Assembly: GCA_028288505.1 (NCBI GenBank)
Contig: JAQBNN010000109.1
Span: 1 to 39,881, forward strand
Direction: 5' to 3'
DNA from: Segetibacter sp.
GTDB taxonomy: Bacteria; Bacteroidota; Bacteroidia; Chitinophagales; Chitinophagaceae
DNA length: 39,881 nt
A program made the translations under genes and the position numbers. The notes beneath the pieces are model-generated. The model did not search any database. It worked only from the letters and a program-made list of their open reading frames with translations, and had not been told where the DNA came from. Below, piece after piece: positions 8,252 through 15,676 of this stretch. Each line of letters opens with the position of its first letter. The first letter of the stretch is position 1.

Positions 8252-9106
8252 ATGATTTTAAGGATTGCTATTCAAAAATCAGGCAGGTTGAACGAAGACA
8301 GTTTAAAACTGTTGAAGGAATGTGGTATTGATATATCGAATGGCGTAAACAGGCTAAAAGCCGAAGCAAGTAATTTTCCTTTAGAGGTGTATTTTTTTAG
8401 GGATGATGATATTCCACAATATGTTGAAGATGGGGTGGCAGATATTGGAATTGTTGGAGAGAATGTGTTGTACGAAAAAAAGAAGTCAGTTGAAATTGCT
8501 GATAAACTAGGGTTCGGAAAATGCAGGCTAAGTATTGCTGTTGATAAAAGTGAAAATTATGCCGGGGTAGAATCTTTAAGAGGCAAGCGAATTGCTACCA
8601 CTTACCCTGTAATTGTGCAGCAGTATTTAGATGAGAAGAATGTTACAGCAGAAATACACGAGATAAGTGGTAGTGTAGAAATTGCTCCTGGAATTGGATT
8701 GGCAGAAGCAATTTGTGACCTAGTTAGCAGTGGCTCCACTCTGTTTATGAACGGGCTTAAAGAAGTAGAGACAATCTTAAAGTCAGAAGCGGTACTAATT
8801 AAAAATAGTAAGCTGGATGTAGAGAAGCAACGGTTATTAGATAAGTTATTATTCAGGATACAGTCAGTAAAAAAGGCTAAGAATAATAAGTATGTTTTGC
8901 TTAACGCACCAAACGACCAGCTGGAGGAAATAATAAAATTACTACCGGGTATGAAGAGCCCAACAGTTTTGCCTTTAGCCGAAAGTGGTTGGAGTAGTGT
9001 ACATAGTGTCCTAAATGAAAATGAGTTTTGGGAGATTATTGAAAAGCTAAAAGCGGCAGGTGCACAAGGTATACTTGTAGTGCCAATTGAAAAGATGGTT
9101 CTGTAG
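8252..9106 (+). CDS. hisG: ATP phosphoribosyltransferase, long form
   Basis: Catalyses the first step of histidine synthesis, joining PRPP and ATP to give phosphoribosyl-ATP in the cytoplasm. Its 284 residues match the long HisG form. Residues 1-205 are the two catalytic lobes (RIAIQKSGRL; DIGIVGENVLYE; SGSTLFMNGLKEVETI, PRPP loop region). About 210-284 form the C-terminal regulatory ACT/PII-like domain (ending GILVVPIEKMVL) that binds histidine. It therefore should not need HisZ. ATG 8252 lies just after the attenuator terminator. It is the first structural gene of hisGDC, 27 bases before hisD. Confidence 0.97.
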   Translation: MILRIAIQKSGRLNEDSLKLLKECGIDISNGVNRLKAEASNFPLEVYFFRDDDIPQYVEDGVADIGIVGENVLYEKKKSVEIADKLGFGKCRLSIAVDKSENYAGVESLRGKRIATTYPVIVQQYLDEKNVTAEIHEISGSVEIAPGIGLAEAICDLVSSGSTLFMNGLKEVETILKSEAVLIKNSKLDVEKQRLLDKLLFRIQSVKKAKNNKYVLLNAPNDQLEEIIKLLPGMKSPTVLPLAESGWSSVHSVLNENEFWEIIEKLKAAGAQGILVVPIEKMVL

Positions 9107-9133
9107 TAGAAACGTTACCCTAATTAAGTTATT

Positions 9134-10432
9134 ATGTTACCTGTTTATAAGTACCCGGAGAAAAAGGATTGGAAAGTGTTATTACAACGTCCCGTGTTCG
9201 ACACATCGTCGCTGGAGGCCAGTGTAAGTAATATTTTAAAGGAAGTAAAGCAACGAGGCGATGAAGCGATCAGGAAGTTTGCATCAATGTTTGATAAGGT
9301 AACCATTACAGACATCCAGGTAACGGAAGAAGAAATCGAAACTGCTTCTAATGAAGTTGACGATGCACTGAAGGCCGCTATTATTGAAGCAAAGAGTAAC
9401 ATCGAAAGGTTTCATGCAGCACAGTTGAAAGAAGAGGAAGCTATTGAAACAATGCCGGGTATAAAATGCTGGCGTAAGAATGTGGCCATTGAAAAGGTTG
9501 GCTTATATATTCCTGGGGGCACTGCTCCATTGTTCAGTACTATTTTAATGCTTGCTACTCCGGCTAAGATTGCAGGCTGTAAGGAAATTGTTTTATGTAC
9601 TCCTCCTAATAAAGAAGGTAAAGTTCATCCGGCTATTTTATATACTGCTTCTCTTGTTGGCGTAACACAAATATTTAAAGCAGGCGGTGCACAGGCAATT
9701 GCAGGAATGGCGTATGGTACAGAAACAATTCCGCAAGTGTATAAGATTTTCGGACCGGGTAACCAGTACGTTACTGCTGCCAAACAACTAGTTCAAAAAG
9801 ATGGGGTAGCTATTGATATGCCTGCCGGCCCCAGTGAGGTTGCTGTGCTTGCTGATGAATCTGCTGATGCTGCTTTTGTTGCTGCTGATCTTTTATCGCA
9901 AGCCGAGCATGGTAGCGATAGCCAGGTGGTTCTTGTAACTACTTCTGAAAACTTCGCATTGGCAACTGCCGGTGAAGTTGAACTGCAACTTAAAGAATTA
10001 CCGAGAGCAGCTTTTGCAGCGAAAGCTTTGGAGCAAAGCAAGATAATTGTAGTTAAAGAAACAGGCGAAGCAATAGAGTTTTTAAATGAATATGCTCCCG
10101 AACATCTTATTATTTCATGTGAAGACGATGAAATAATTGCTGATAAAATAATTAATGCCGGTTCAGTTTTCTTAGGTAATTATTCTCCTGAAAGTGTTGG
10201 TGATTATGCAAGCGGTACGAACCATACACTGCCCACTAACGGTTTCGCAAAAGCCTTTAGTGGAGTAAGTGTTGATAGCTTTGTAAAAAAAATAACTTAC
10301 CAAAAACTTACACGGGAAGGATTAAAAAACATAAGTAAAACAGTTCAGGTGATGGCTGCTGCTGAGGGGCTTGATGCACATGCAAATGCAGTGGCAATAC
10401 GACTGCTGGCAAGGCCCAGTAATGTGATGTAG
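9134..10432 (+). CDS. hisD: Histidinol dehydrogenase
   Basis: Oxidises L-histidinol to L-histidine in two NAD-dependent steps, with Zn2+. At 432 residues it has the family's usual length. Visible signatures are the KVGLYIPGGTAPLFSTILML segment, the nucleotide-binding FGPGNQYVTAAKQLVQ, the zinc and catalytic region QAEHGSDSQ, the catalytic NEYAPEHL, and the zinc-ligand stretch SVGDYASGTNHTLPT. ATG 9134 is the only sensible start and agrees with the family N-terminus. It follows hisG by 27 bases and precedes hisC by 47, so one transcript is likely. Confidence 0.97.
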   Translation: MLPVYKYPEKKDWKVLLQRPVFDTSSLEASVSNILKEVKQRGDEAIRKFASMFDKVTITDIQVTEEEIETASNEVDDALKAAIIEAKSNIERFHAAQLKEEEAIETMPGIKCWRKNVAIEKVGLYIPGGTAPLFSTILMLATPAKIAGCKEIVLCTPPNKEGKVHPAILYTASLVGVTQIFKAGGAQAIAGMAYGTETIPQVYKIFGPGNQYVTAAKQLVQKDGVAIDMPAGPSEVAVLADESADAAFVAADLLSQAEHGSDSQVVLVTTSENFALATAGEVELQLKELPRAAFAAKALEQSKIIVVKETGEAIEFLNEYAPEHLIISCEDDEIIADKIINAGSVFLGNYSPESVGDYASGTNHTLPTNGFAKAFSGVSVDSFVKKITYQKLTREGLKNISKTVQVMAAAEGLDAHANAVAIRLLARPSNVM

Positions 10433-10479
10433 TGCAATGACTTTTAATAGAAATTCTTAAGACGATAACAAAAAACTTC

Positions 10480-11532
10480 ATGTTCGAATTAAATAAGTTA
10501 ACAAGGGAAAATATAAAGAAGCTAACACCTTACTCATCAGCAAGAGATGAATTTAGTGGTGAAGCAAAAGTATTTTTAGACGCTAATGAAAACGCGATAG
10601 GATCACCGGTTACTAAGTGGTATAACCGTTATCCCGACCCGCACCAGGTTAAACTGAAGGAAGCTATTTCGCAAGTAAAATCAGTACCTGCTAATCAAAT
10701 TTTTTTAGGCAACGGTAGTGATGAATGTATTGATTTATTGTATCGTTGTTTTTGCGAACCGGGTAAGAGCAATGTTATAATTTGTCCTCCAACTTATGGC
10801 ATGTACGAGGTAAGTGCAAACATTAATGATGTTGAAATTCGTAAGGCTGCTTTGCTTGATGATTTTCAACTTGATCTTGTTCATCTTGAAAATCTTGTTG
10901 ACGAGAACACAAGGCTCATTTGGATTTGTTCACCTAACAATCCTACCGGCAATAGCTTTACACGTACTGATGTTGAAATGGTACTTAACAACTTCAATAG
11001 TATAGTTGTAGTTGATGAAGCTTACATAAATTTCTCGAGGCAAAAGTCGTTTATACAAGAGCTTGTAGACTATCCTAATCTTGTTGTGATGCAAACATTT
11101 AGTAAGGCGTGGGGCCTTGCAGGATTACGCCTGGGCATGGCCTTCGCTTCACCAGGAATAATTGATGTCTTAAACAAGGTGAAGCCTCCTTATAATATCA
11201 ACCAGGCCACACAGGAGATAGCATTAAAAGCACTGGAGGAAGTAGGGCAAGTGAATGATATGATAAAGGAACTTGTGCAAATGAGAGCTGCATTAAAAGG
11301 AGTATTTGAGAAGATTCCTTTTATTGAAAAAGTATATCCAAGTGATGCGAATTTTCTTTTAGTAAAAATGAAAGATGCAAGAAAGGTGTATGAATTTTTG
11401 CTTACAAAAGGAATTGTTGTACGAGATAGGAGCAATGTAAAATTGTGTGATGATTGCCTTAGAATTACAGTAGGAACCGAAGAAGAAAATACAGAACTGA
11501 TTGAAGCGTTATGCGATTGGATGGTTAAATAG
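10480..11532 (+). CDS. hisC: Histidinol-phosphate aminotransferase
   Basis: PLP-dependent class II aminotransferase that converts imidazole acetol phosphate and glutamate to histidinol phosphate. 350 residues, normal length. Seen: FLDANENAIG near the N-terminus, GNGSDECIDLL, SPNNPTGNSF, VVVDEAYINF, and TFSKAWGLAGLRLG, in which K209 is the expected PLP Schiff-base lysine. A tail arginine in RITVG should bind the substrate carboxylate. It is the last gene of hisGDC; the next his gene, hisB, starts after a 561-base gap that holds a paired repeat element. Confidence 0.96.
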   Translation: MFELNKLTRENIKKLTPYSSARDEFSGEAKVFLDANENAIGSPVTKWYNRYPDPHQVKLKEAISQVKSVPANQIFLGNGSDECIDLLYRCFCEPGKSNVIICPPTYGMYEVSANINDVEIRKAALLDDFQLDLVHLENLVDENTRLIWICSPNNPTGNSFTRTDVEMVLNNFNSIVVVDEAYINFSRQKSFIQELVDYPNLVVMQTFSKAWGLAGLRLGMAFASPGIIDVLNKVKPPYNINQATQEIALKALEEVGQVNDMIKELVQMRAALKGVFEKIPFIEKVYPSDANFLLVKMKDARKVYEFLLTKGIVVRDRSNVKLCDDCLRITVGTEEENTELIEALCDWMVK

Positions 11533-12064
11533 TTGATTTTTGGATTTAGTAAAGAAATGTATTACTTTAACAATAGTCATGTTTGCTTTCTTCGCCTAAG
11601 TGATAACACCCTTAATGTACCCGTTACTGTTTTAAAAAAGTTTTTTGATTACAGCCACGGGCTACAGTTAAGTGCTTGAAAAGCTGAAAACAAAATAACA
11701 ATCACCTTACAAATTCACGTGATTAATTTTTATTCGTATTAAACGACCCTTCCTGCCTTATTTATCCTTTTTTTGAACCAGCTTTTAATCATCCTTCAAC
11801 ATTGTTGTGTCACTCACTTGTACCGCGTAAGTTTCGCAGCTTTAGTGCGCCCTGTAATTAGTTGCCATGCATTATTGATGCTGTTTAATATAAGAGTACA
11901 GTAGATAAAGCAAGGGCTTTTAAAGCTGCCATAAAAAGATACAGTACAAGTGAGTGACACAACCTGGGTTGAGAAAGGAACTTATGTTGGCTAAAAAAAG
12001 ACCTTCACATTAAAGCGTCTTATTTTATGCTATTAACTACTGTCATCAAGTAAATATCTGCACC
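11533..12064. other. Non-coding gap between hisC and hisB
   Basis: No open frame with protein character is seen in these roughly 530 bases. The gap interrupts what is usually a compact his operon. It contains the inverted repeat pair at 11801-11962. I see no clear terminator after hisC. The A+T-rich end leads into the hisB promoter. Confidence 0.6.
11801..11962. repeat. Paired dispersed-repeat element (pair D)
   Basis: The left arm 11801-11823 (ATTGTTGTGTCACTCACTTG TAC) and right arm 11944-11962 (GTACAAGTGAGTGACACAA) are inverted class-1 copies. They match perfectly over 19 bases and enclose 120 bases with no gene. Near the left arm, GCGCACTAAAGCTGCG (complement) resembles the inner AGCGCT module of the 6884 and 35550 copies. 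Confidence 0.85.
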
Positions 12065-12072
12065 TATCTTTG
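12065..12072 (+). promoter_or_regulatory. Candidate hisB promoter -7 box
   Basis: TATCTTTG fits TAnnTTTG exactly and lies 21 bases upstream of the hisB ATG. The -33 region (around 12041-12046, TGTCAT) is a poor match. An independent promoter would explain how hisB is expressed despite the repeat-filled gap after hisC. Confidence 0.55.
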
Positions 12073-12093
12073 GCGAAATTTACCTGCCCAAAG

Positions 12094-13233
12094 ATGAAAA
12101 GGATACTGTTTATAGACCGCGATGGAACACTTATAAATGAAGCGCCCCCAACTTACCAGATAGATGATTTTAGCAAGGTTACTTTCTACCCGCAGATGTT
12201 TCAATACATGAACCGCATAGCAAGCGAACTTGATTATGAACTGGTAATGGTAAGTAACCAGGATGGCCTTGGTACTCCTGCATTTCCGGAAGAAACTTTT
12301 CATCCTGTTCATAATTTTATTATGAACAGCCTGGAGAATGAAGGCATTCATTTTTCGGAAGTACTTATTGATAAAAGCTTTCCGCATGAAAACTTAGAGA
12401 CCCGAAAGCCGGGCGTCGGAATGATGAAGCCGTACATTAATAATGAACGTTATGACATTGCAAACAGTTACGTTATTGGCGATCGCATAACTGACGTGCA
12501 ACTGGCGAAGAACTTAAACTGCAAAGCAATCTGGATTAACAACGATGCTAATCTTGGCGGCGGAGAAATAAAAGATAAGGTAGATGAACTTAGGCAGGTA
12601 ATTGCTTTGGAAACAACATTATGGAAGGAGATCTACGAGTTTTTAAAACTAGGATTACGACAAGTGCACCACGAAAGAAATACCAACGAAACCAAGATCA
12701 GCATTGATGTAAACCTTGATGGCAGTGGAAAGGCCTACATATTGACAGGCCTTGGTTTTTTTGATCATATGCTTGACCAGATTGCACGCCATGGAAAGAT
12801 GGATTTAACGATCGTAACAAAAGGTGATCTTCATATTGATGAGCACCATACGATAGAAGATACAGGCATTGCTTTAGGTGAAGCATTTGCACTTGCATTA
12901 GCAGATAAAAAAGGAATGGAGCGGTATGGTTTTGCATTACCTATGGATGAGGCAGAAGCAAAAGTTTTGATAGACTTCGGGGGCAGAAACTGGATTGTTT
13001 GGAACGCTGAATTTAAGAGGGAGAAGATAGGAGAGATGCCCACTGAAATGTTCTTTCATTTCTTTAAGTCTTTTAGTGATGCTGCTAAGTGTAACCTAAA
13101 TATTGAATGTAAAGGTGATAATGAACACCATAAAATAGAAGCAATATTTAAAGCTTTTGCAAAGGCGATAAAGATGGCTGTTAAACGAGATCCGCTGAGT
13201 AATTATTTGCCTTCTACGAAGGGAGTGCTTTAG
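12094..13233 (+). CDS. hisB: Bifunctional histidinol-phosphatase / imidazoleglycerol-phosphate dehydratase
   Basis: Carries out two histidine steps, dehydration of IGP and dephosphorylation of histidinol phosphate. 379 residues. Residues 1-165 are a HAD-type phosphatase ([11 protein letters not shown], with nucleophile and acid D8 and D10; [18 protein letters not shown]). About 180-379 are the IGPD domain with its metal-binding histidine motifs [30 protein letters not shown] and [18 protein letters not shown] 12094 is chosen because the upstream in-frame codons overlap the promoter -7 box at 12065. The fused form is known from enterobacteria and many Bacteroidota. It converges with the amidohydrolase gene 24 bases away. 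Confidence 0.96.
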   Translation: MKRILFIDRDGTLINEAPPTYQIDDFSKVTFYPQMFQYMNRIASELDYELVMVSNQDGLGTPAFPEETFHPVHNFIMNSLENEGIHFSEVLIDKSFPHENLETRKPGVGMMKPYINNERYDIANSYVIGDRITDVQLAKNLNCKAIWINNDANLGGGEIKDKVDELRQVIALETTLWKEIYEFLKLGLRQVHHERNTNETKISIDVNLDGSGKAYILTGLGFFDHMLDQIARHGKMDLTIVTKGDLHIDEHHTIEDTGIALGEAFALALADKKGMERYGFALPMDEAEAKVLIDFGGRNWIVWNAEFKREKIGEMPTEMFFHFFKSFSDAAKCNLNIECKGDNEHHKIEAIFKAFAKAIKMAVKRDPLSNYLPSTKGVL

Positions 13234-13243
13234 TAACTGGGAC

Positions 13244-13287
13244 AAAGATGGGAGCGTTTATTTTAATTTATAAACCTTCCCATCTTT
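13244..13287. terminator. Possible shared hairpin between convergent hisB and amidohydrolase genes
   Basis: AAAGATGGGA (13244-13253) is a perfect 10-bp inverted match to TCCCATCTTT (13278-13287) around a 24-base A/T-rich loop that includes the amidohydrolase stop codon. It has no T-run, so intrinsic termination is uncertain. It could act as a transcript-end stabiliser or a collision point. Confidence 0.4.
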
Positions 13288-14514
13288 CATAACTAAAATG
13301 GTGTTACGAACGGCAGAAATATTTTTAGAAGGATCACCTTCAACGGCAATAATATCAGCAAGCAATCCTGCTTTAAGCCTGCCAATTGTTTCAGCATATC
13401 CAAACACATCACCGTTTACTGATGTGGCTGACTTTAAAACATCGAACGGCTTCATGCCATACTCAACCATCATCTCCATTTCCCTTGCATTATCTCCATG
13501 AGCAAAAACGCCAACATCTCCACCCATACTAATCGTTACTCCACTTTGTAATGCTAGTTGAAAGCTTTTCTTTTTTGCAGTAATTCTTGCCGGTACCGTG
13601 TCTATTCCTTTTTTCCAGCCACCGTATTGTAAAACAGCATCGCTTGCTGCAAGTGTTGGGCAGAGTGCCACACCCTTTTCTTTCATCAGCCTGAATATTT
13701 CCGCTGTCGCGTTGTCACCATGTTCTATTGTTGATACTCCGGCAAGTATAGCTCTTCGCATTCCCTCGGGTGTTGAGGCATGTACTACTACGGGTCTGCA
13801 GCCGCTTTTTGCAATGGCTACAGCTGCTGCAATTTCTTCAGTACTAAAAGTTGGAAGTGCTTCACCATTTTTTCCCCAGCGGTAGTCAGCGTAAATTTTT
13901 ATGAGGTCTGCCCCTTTACCTATCTGAGTTCTGACTTCAGCAGCCAACTCTTGCATACTTGATACTTCAGCAGCACCTTGAGGAAGATCAATATCGGGAT
14001 TGTCAGATTTAGGTCCGTAGGTTCCTTTTGCTACAATTGCTTTAGTGGCTATTATCATTCGTGGGCCCGGTACTATACCTTTTTCAATCGCTTTCTTTAA
14101 ACCCACGTCATCATGTTCTGCTCCTTCTGTACCAAGGTCTCGTACTGTTGTAAAGCCTGCCAATAAAGTAGCACCTGCATGATTAACTGCCCTTGCAGTT
14201 CTTTCTGCCCGGCTTTCTTTAAGTACCTGGTCGTTCCAGCTAACCTCGTTGTACGGATGTAAGAATAAATGGGAGTGCCCCTCGATTAAGCCGGGCAATA
14301 AAGTAGCGCCTGGAAGACTTATTATTCGTGTATTTGTAGGATAATTATTGATTATGCCGACACTCTTGATCTTATTGTTCTGTATTAAAACAGACCATCC
14401 TGTATGCATTGTTTCTCCATCGAACAGGCGGTCTGCTTTTAATAGATAAAATGAATCTGTTTGGCTGTATGATGAGAAGGATATAAATAGGAGGAACAAT
14501 AGTACCAGTTTCAT
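13258..14514 (-). CDS. Exported metal-dependent amidohydrolase (imidazolonepropionase/prolidase-like)
   Basis: Predicted secreted hydrolase of 418 residues; the substrate is unknown. The signal peptide is MKLVLLFLLFISFSSYSQ. The amidohydrolase TIM-barrel metal sites are complete: H80 and H82 in GLIEGHSHLF, probable carbamylated lysine K206 in DLIKIYAD, H245 in VVVHAS, H265 in TIEHGD and D333 in SMGGDVG. The C-terminal beta segment (GRLKAGLLADIIAVEGDPSKNI) returns to the N-terminal composite domain. Close families act on Xaa-Pro dipeptides or imidazolones, so a peptide or cyclic amide substrate is plausible. Nothing shows a link to the neighbouring his genes beyond position. A -7 box lies upstream at 14535-14542. 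Confidence 0.9.
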   Translation of the reverse strand: MKLVLLFLLFISFSSYSQTDSFYLLKADRLFDGETMHTGWSVLIQNNKIKSVGIINNYPTNTRIISLPGATLLPGLIEGHSHLFLHPYNEVSWNDQVLKESRAERTARAVNHAGATLLAGFTTVRDLGTEGAEHDDVGLKKAIEKGIVPGPRMIIATKAIVAKGTYGPKSDNPDIDLPQGAAEVSSMQELAAEVRTQIGKGADLIKIYADYRWGKNGEALPTFSTEEIAAAVAIAKSGCRPVVVHASTPEGMRRAILAGVSTIEHGDNATAEIFRLMKEKGVALCPTLAASDAVLQYGGWKKGIDTVPARITAKKKSFQLALQSGVTISMGGDVGVFAHGDNAREMEMMVEYGMKPFDVLKSATSVNGDVFGYAETIGRLKAGLLADIIAVEGDPSKNISAVRNTILVMKDGKVYKLK

Positions 14515-14534
14515 TCACCTGCTTTTAGTGCAAA

Positions 14535-14542
14535 CAAATGTA
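14535..14542 (-). promoter_or_regulatory. Candidate promoter -7 box for the amidohydrolase
   Basis: On the minus strand this reads TACATTTG, an exact TAnnTTTG, 20 bases upstream of the start codon. The expected -33 position falls at the edge of the repeat arm at 14565-14583; no good TTTG is seen there. Confidence 0.5.
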
Positions 14543-14564
14543 ACTGATCAGTAGAATAAAAAAT

Positions 14565-14583
14565 GTACAAGAGTGCGACGCAA
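14565..14583 (+). repeat. Dispersed repeat arm, class 2 (single)
   Basis: GTACAAGAGTGCGACGCAA, a core without the outer ACGATG part. It lies in the 128-base gap between the two minus-strand genes, just upstream of the amidohydrolase promoter box. Confidence 0.85.
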
Positions 14584-14642
14584 GAAAAGTTGCACGAGGA
14601 TTAATTGCTGGCTCAATAAAAATAATTGTAGAGAAGAGCGTG

Positions 14643-15083
14643 TTACTTAACTCGTTGCCAGGTATCGGTTTTACCTATCCATGAAAACCCAAGGTAGCCG
14701 CGTACGCTGAGCGTGTTGTTATCTTTCATACGCATATAGCAACTGTATTCTTTTCCATCTTCTGGATTATAGACTTTCCCGTTCTGCCATTCCTGGTCAT
14801 TGTGGTCGTATTCAAAGTCGCGTAGCATAATTTTTCCAAGCAACGGCTTTGTCCTTAAATCTTTATTGGAATTCTTCACATCAATACGGGGACGGCCATC
14901 TTTTCCATTGGGCTGTTTCATCCAAATGATCTTGCCGTAGTACTTGCCGTCGTGTTTAAAAATTTGTATTTGTCCTTTACCTGTACCGTTTTGCCAAACG
15001 CCTAAAATGGCATCCGGTCTTTCACCAGCTTTTACAAAAGGATGGATCAACAACATGCTGATAATAACTAAAAGTGCCTTCAT
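14643..15083 (-). CDS. DUF2147 family exported protein
   Basis: Small secreted protein of 146 residues with a signal peptide (MKALLVIISMLLIHPFVKA). The mature part fits DUF2147: an opening lipocalin-like strand ILGVWQNGTGKGQIQIF, KYYGKIIWMKQPN in the middle, and the family signature GKVYNPEDGKEYSCYMRMKD..LSVRGYLGFSWIGKTDTWQRV at the end. The biochemical role is not known; the fold is a small beta-barrel. It sits between the amidohydrolase and the small GNAT gene on the same strand, with a repeat arm between it and the amidohydrolase. The start is fixed by the signal peptide. Confidence 0.9.
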   Translation of the reverse strand: MKALLVIISMLLIHPFVKAGERPDAILGVWQNGTGKGQIQIFKHDGKYYGKIIWMKQPNGKDGRPRIDVKNSNKDLRTKPLLGKIMLRDFEYDHNDQEWQNGKVYNPEDGKEYSCYMRMKDNNTLSVRGYLGFSWIGKTDTWQRVK

Positions 15084-15136
15084 ATCTTTTGTAATTTATA
15101 AAGAACCGGTTGATTGAAAAATAGGATTAACAAGCT

Positions 15137-15418
15137 TCATGCTTGCCACACATCTTTGAATGACTCGTCCTTTTGTAGAATTGCGTGGGCAAACGTACAT
15201 GTGGCAGAAAGTTTTAAATTGTTTTGCCTTACGTATGATACCGCTTCCTTCACTAGGTGCTGTCCTACGCTTTGGCCTTGCAGGCTTTCGTCTACCTCGG
15301 TATGTTCAATTGTTAAAGTTCCCGGTGTTTTTTTATAACTCATTTTTGCCACCTTTTTTCCGTCCTGCTCAATAAAAAACATGCCTGTGTAATCTCTTTG
15401 TTCATGTTGTATGTTCAT
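15137..15418 (-). CDS. Small GNAT-fold N-acetyltransferase (Acetyltransf_CG / YjdJ type)
   Basis: 93-residue single-domain protein of the short GNAT family. It has the strand FFIEQDGKKVAKMSYKK, the conserved TIEHTEVDESLQGQSVGQHLVKEAVSYVR segment, where QGQSVG stands for the acetyl-CoA phosphate loop, and ATCTFAHAILQKDESFKDVW at the end, in which the cysteine matches the catalytic Cys proposed for this family. The natural substrate is unknown. The length matches the family, so the gene is not a fragment. It is divergent from the trp leader, with 108 bases between their starts. Confidence 0.88.
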   Translation of the reverse strand: MNIQHEQRDYTGMFFIEQDGKKVAKMSYKKTPGTLTIEHTEVDESLQGQSVGQHLVKEAVSYVRQNNLKLSATCTFAHAILQKDESFKDVWQA

Positions 15419-15487
15419 GTGGTGCGGTTAATTTTTCCTAAAATGATAAGTTGAAATGGCGCTATTGCAAAAAGGGTGCAAAATATT

Positions 15488-15519
15488 TTTGTCTGTGAAA
15501 AAAATGTTCGGCATTTTTG
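15488..15519 (+). promoter_or_regulatory. trp operon promoter (Bacteroidota type)
   Basis: A -33 TTTG (15488-15491) and a -7 box CATTTTTG (15512-15519, one mismatch to TAnnTTTG) are 20 bases apart. The leader ATG starts 7 bases past the -7 box, the same tight arrangement as in the his leader. Confidence 0.7.
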
Positions 15520-15526
15520 CATCCTG

Positions 15527-15580
15527 ATGAATAATAATAAACATAATAGCTGGTGGCATAGCATCTCCAACCCGGGGTAG
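15527..15580 (+). CDS. trpL: trp operon leader peptide MNNNKHNSWWHSISNPG
   Basis: A 17-codon frame with tandem Trp codons (TGG TGG, 15551-15556), ending in TAG at 15578-15580. The stop overlaps CCGGGGT (15572-15578), a copy of the trp terminator's 3' arm. It lies 150 bases upstream of trpE. The role inferred is to sense charged tRNA-Trp: stalling at the Trp codons leaves the CCGGGGT segment free. With the promoter so close there is almost no 5' untranslated leader. Confidence 0.88.
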   Translation: MNNNKHNSWWHSISNPG

Positions 15581-15637
15581 CTTTGTATTTGCTATTATAT
15601 AAGCATATTCGAACCCCGGCCCAAGCCGGGGTTTTTT
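15545..15637 (+). promoter_or_regulatory. trp transcription attenuator
   Basis: Terminator (3:4): AACCCCGGC (15612-15620), loop CCAA, GCCGGGGTT (15625-15633), T-run to 15637. Antiterminator (2:3): CCGGGGT at 15572-15578, overlapping the leader stop, pairs with ACCCCGG at 15613-15619. A 1:2-type helix is possible between AATAGC (15545-15550, just before the Trp codons) and GCTATT (15591-15596). A ribosome stalled on TGG TGG leaves segment 2 exposed; one at the stop codon masks it. The logic is the same as in the his leader. Confidence 0.87.
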
Positions 15638-15676
15638 GTTTTGTCAGAACATGGTATAGGAAATGAAAAATAAAGT

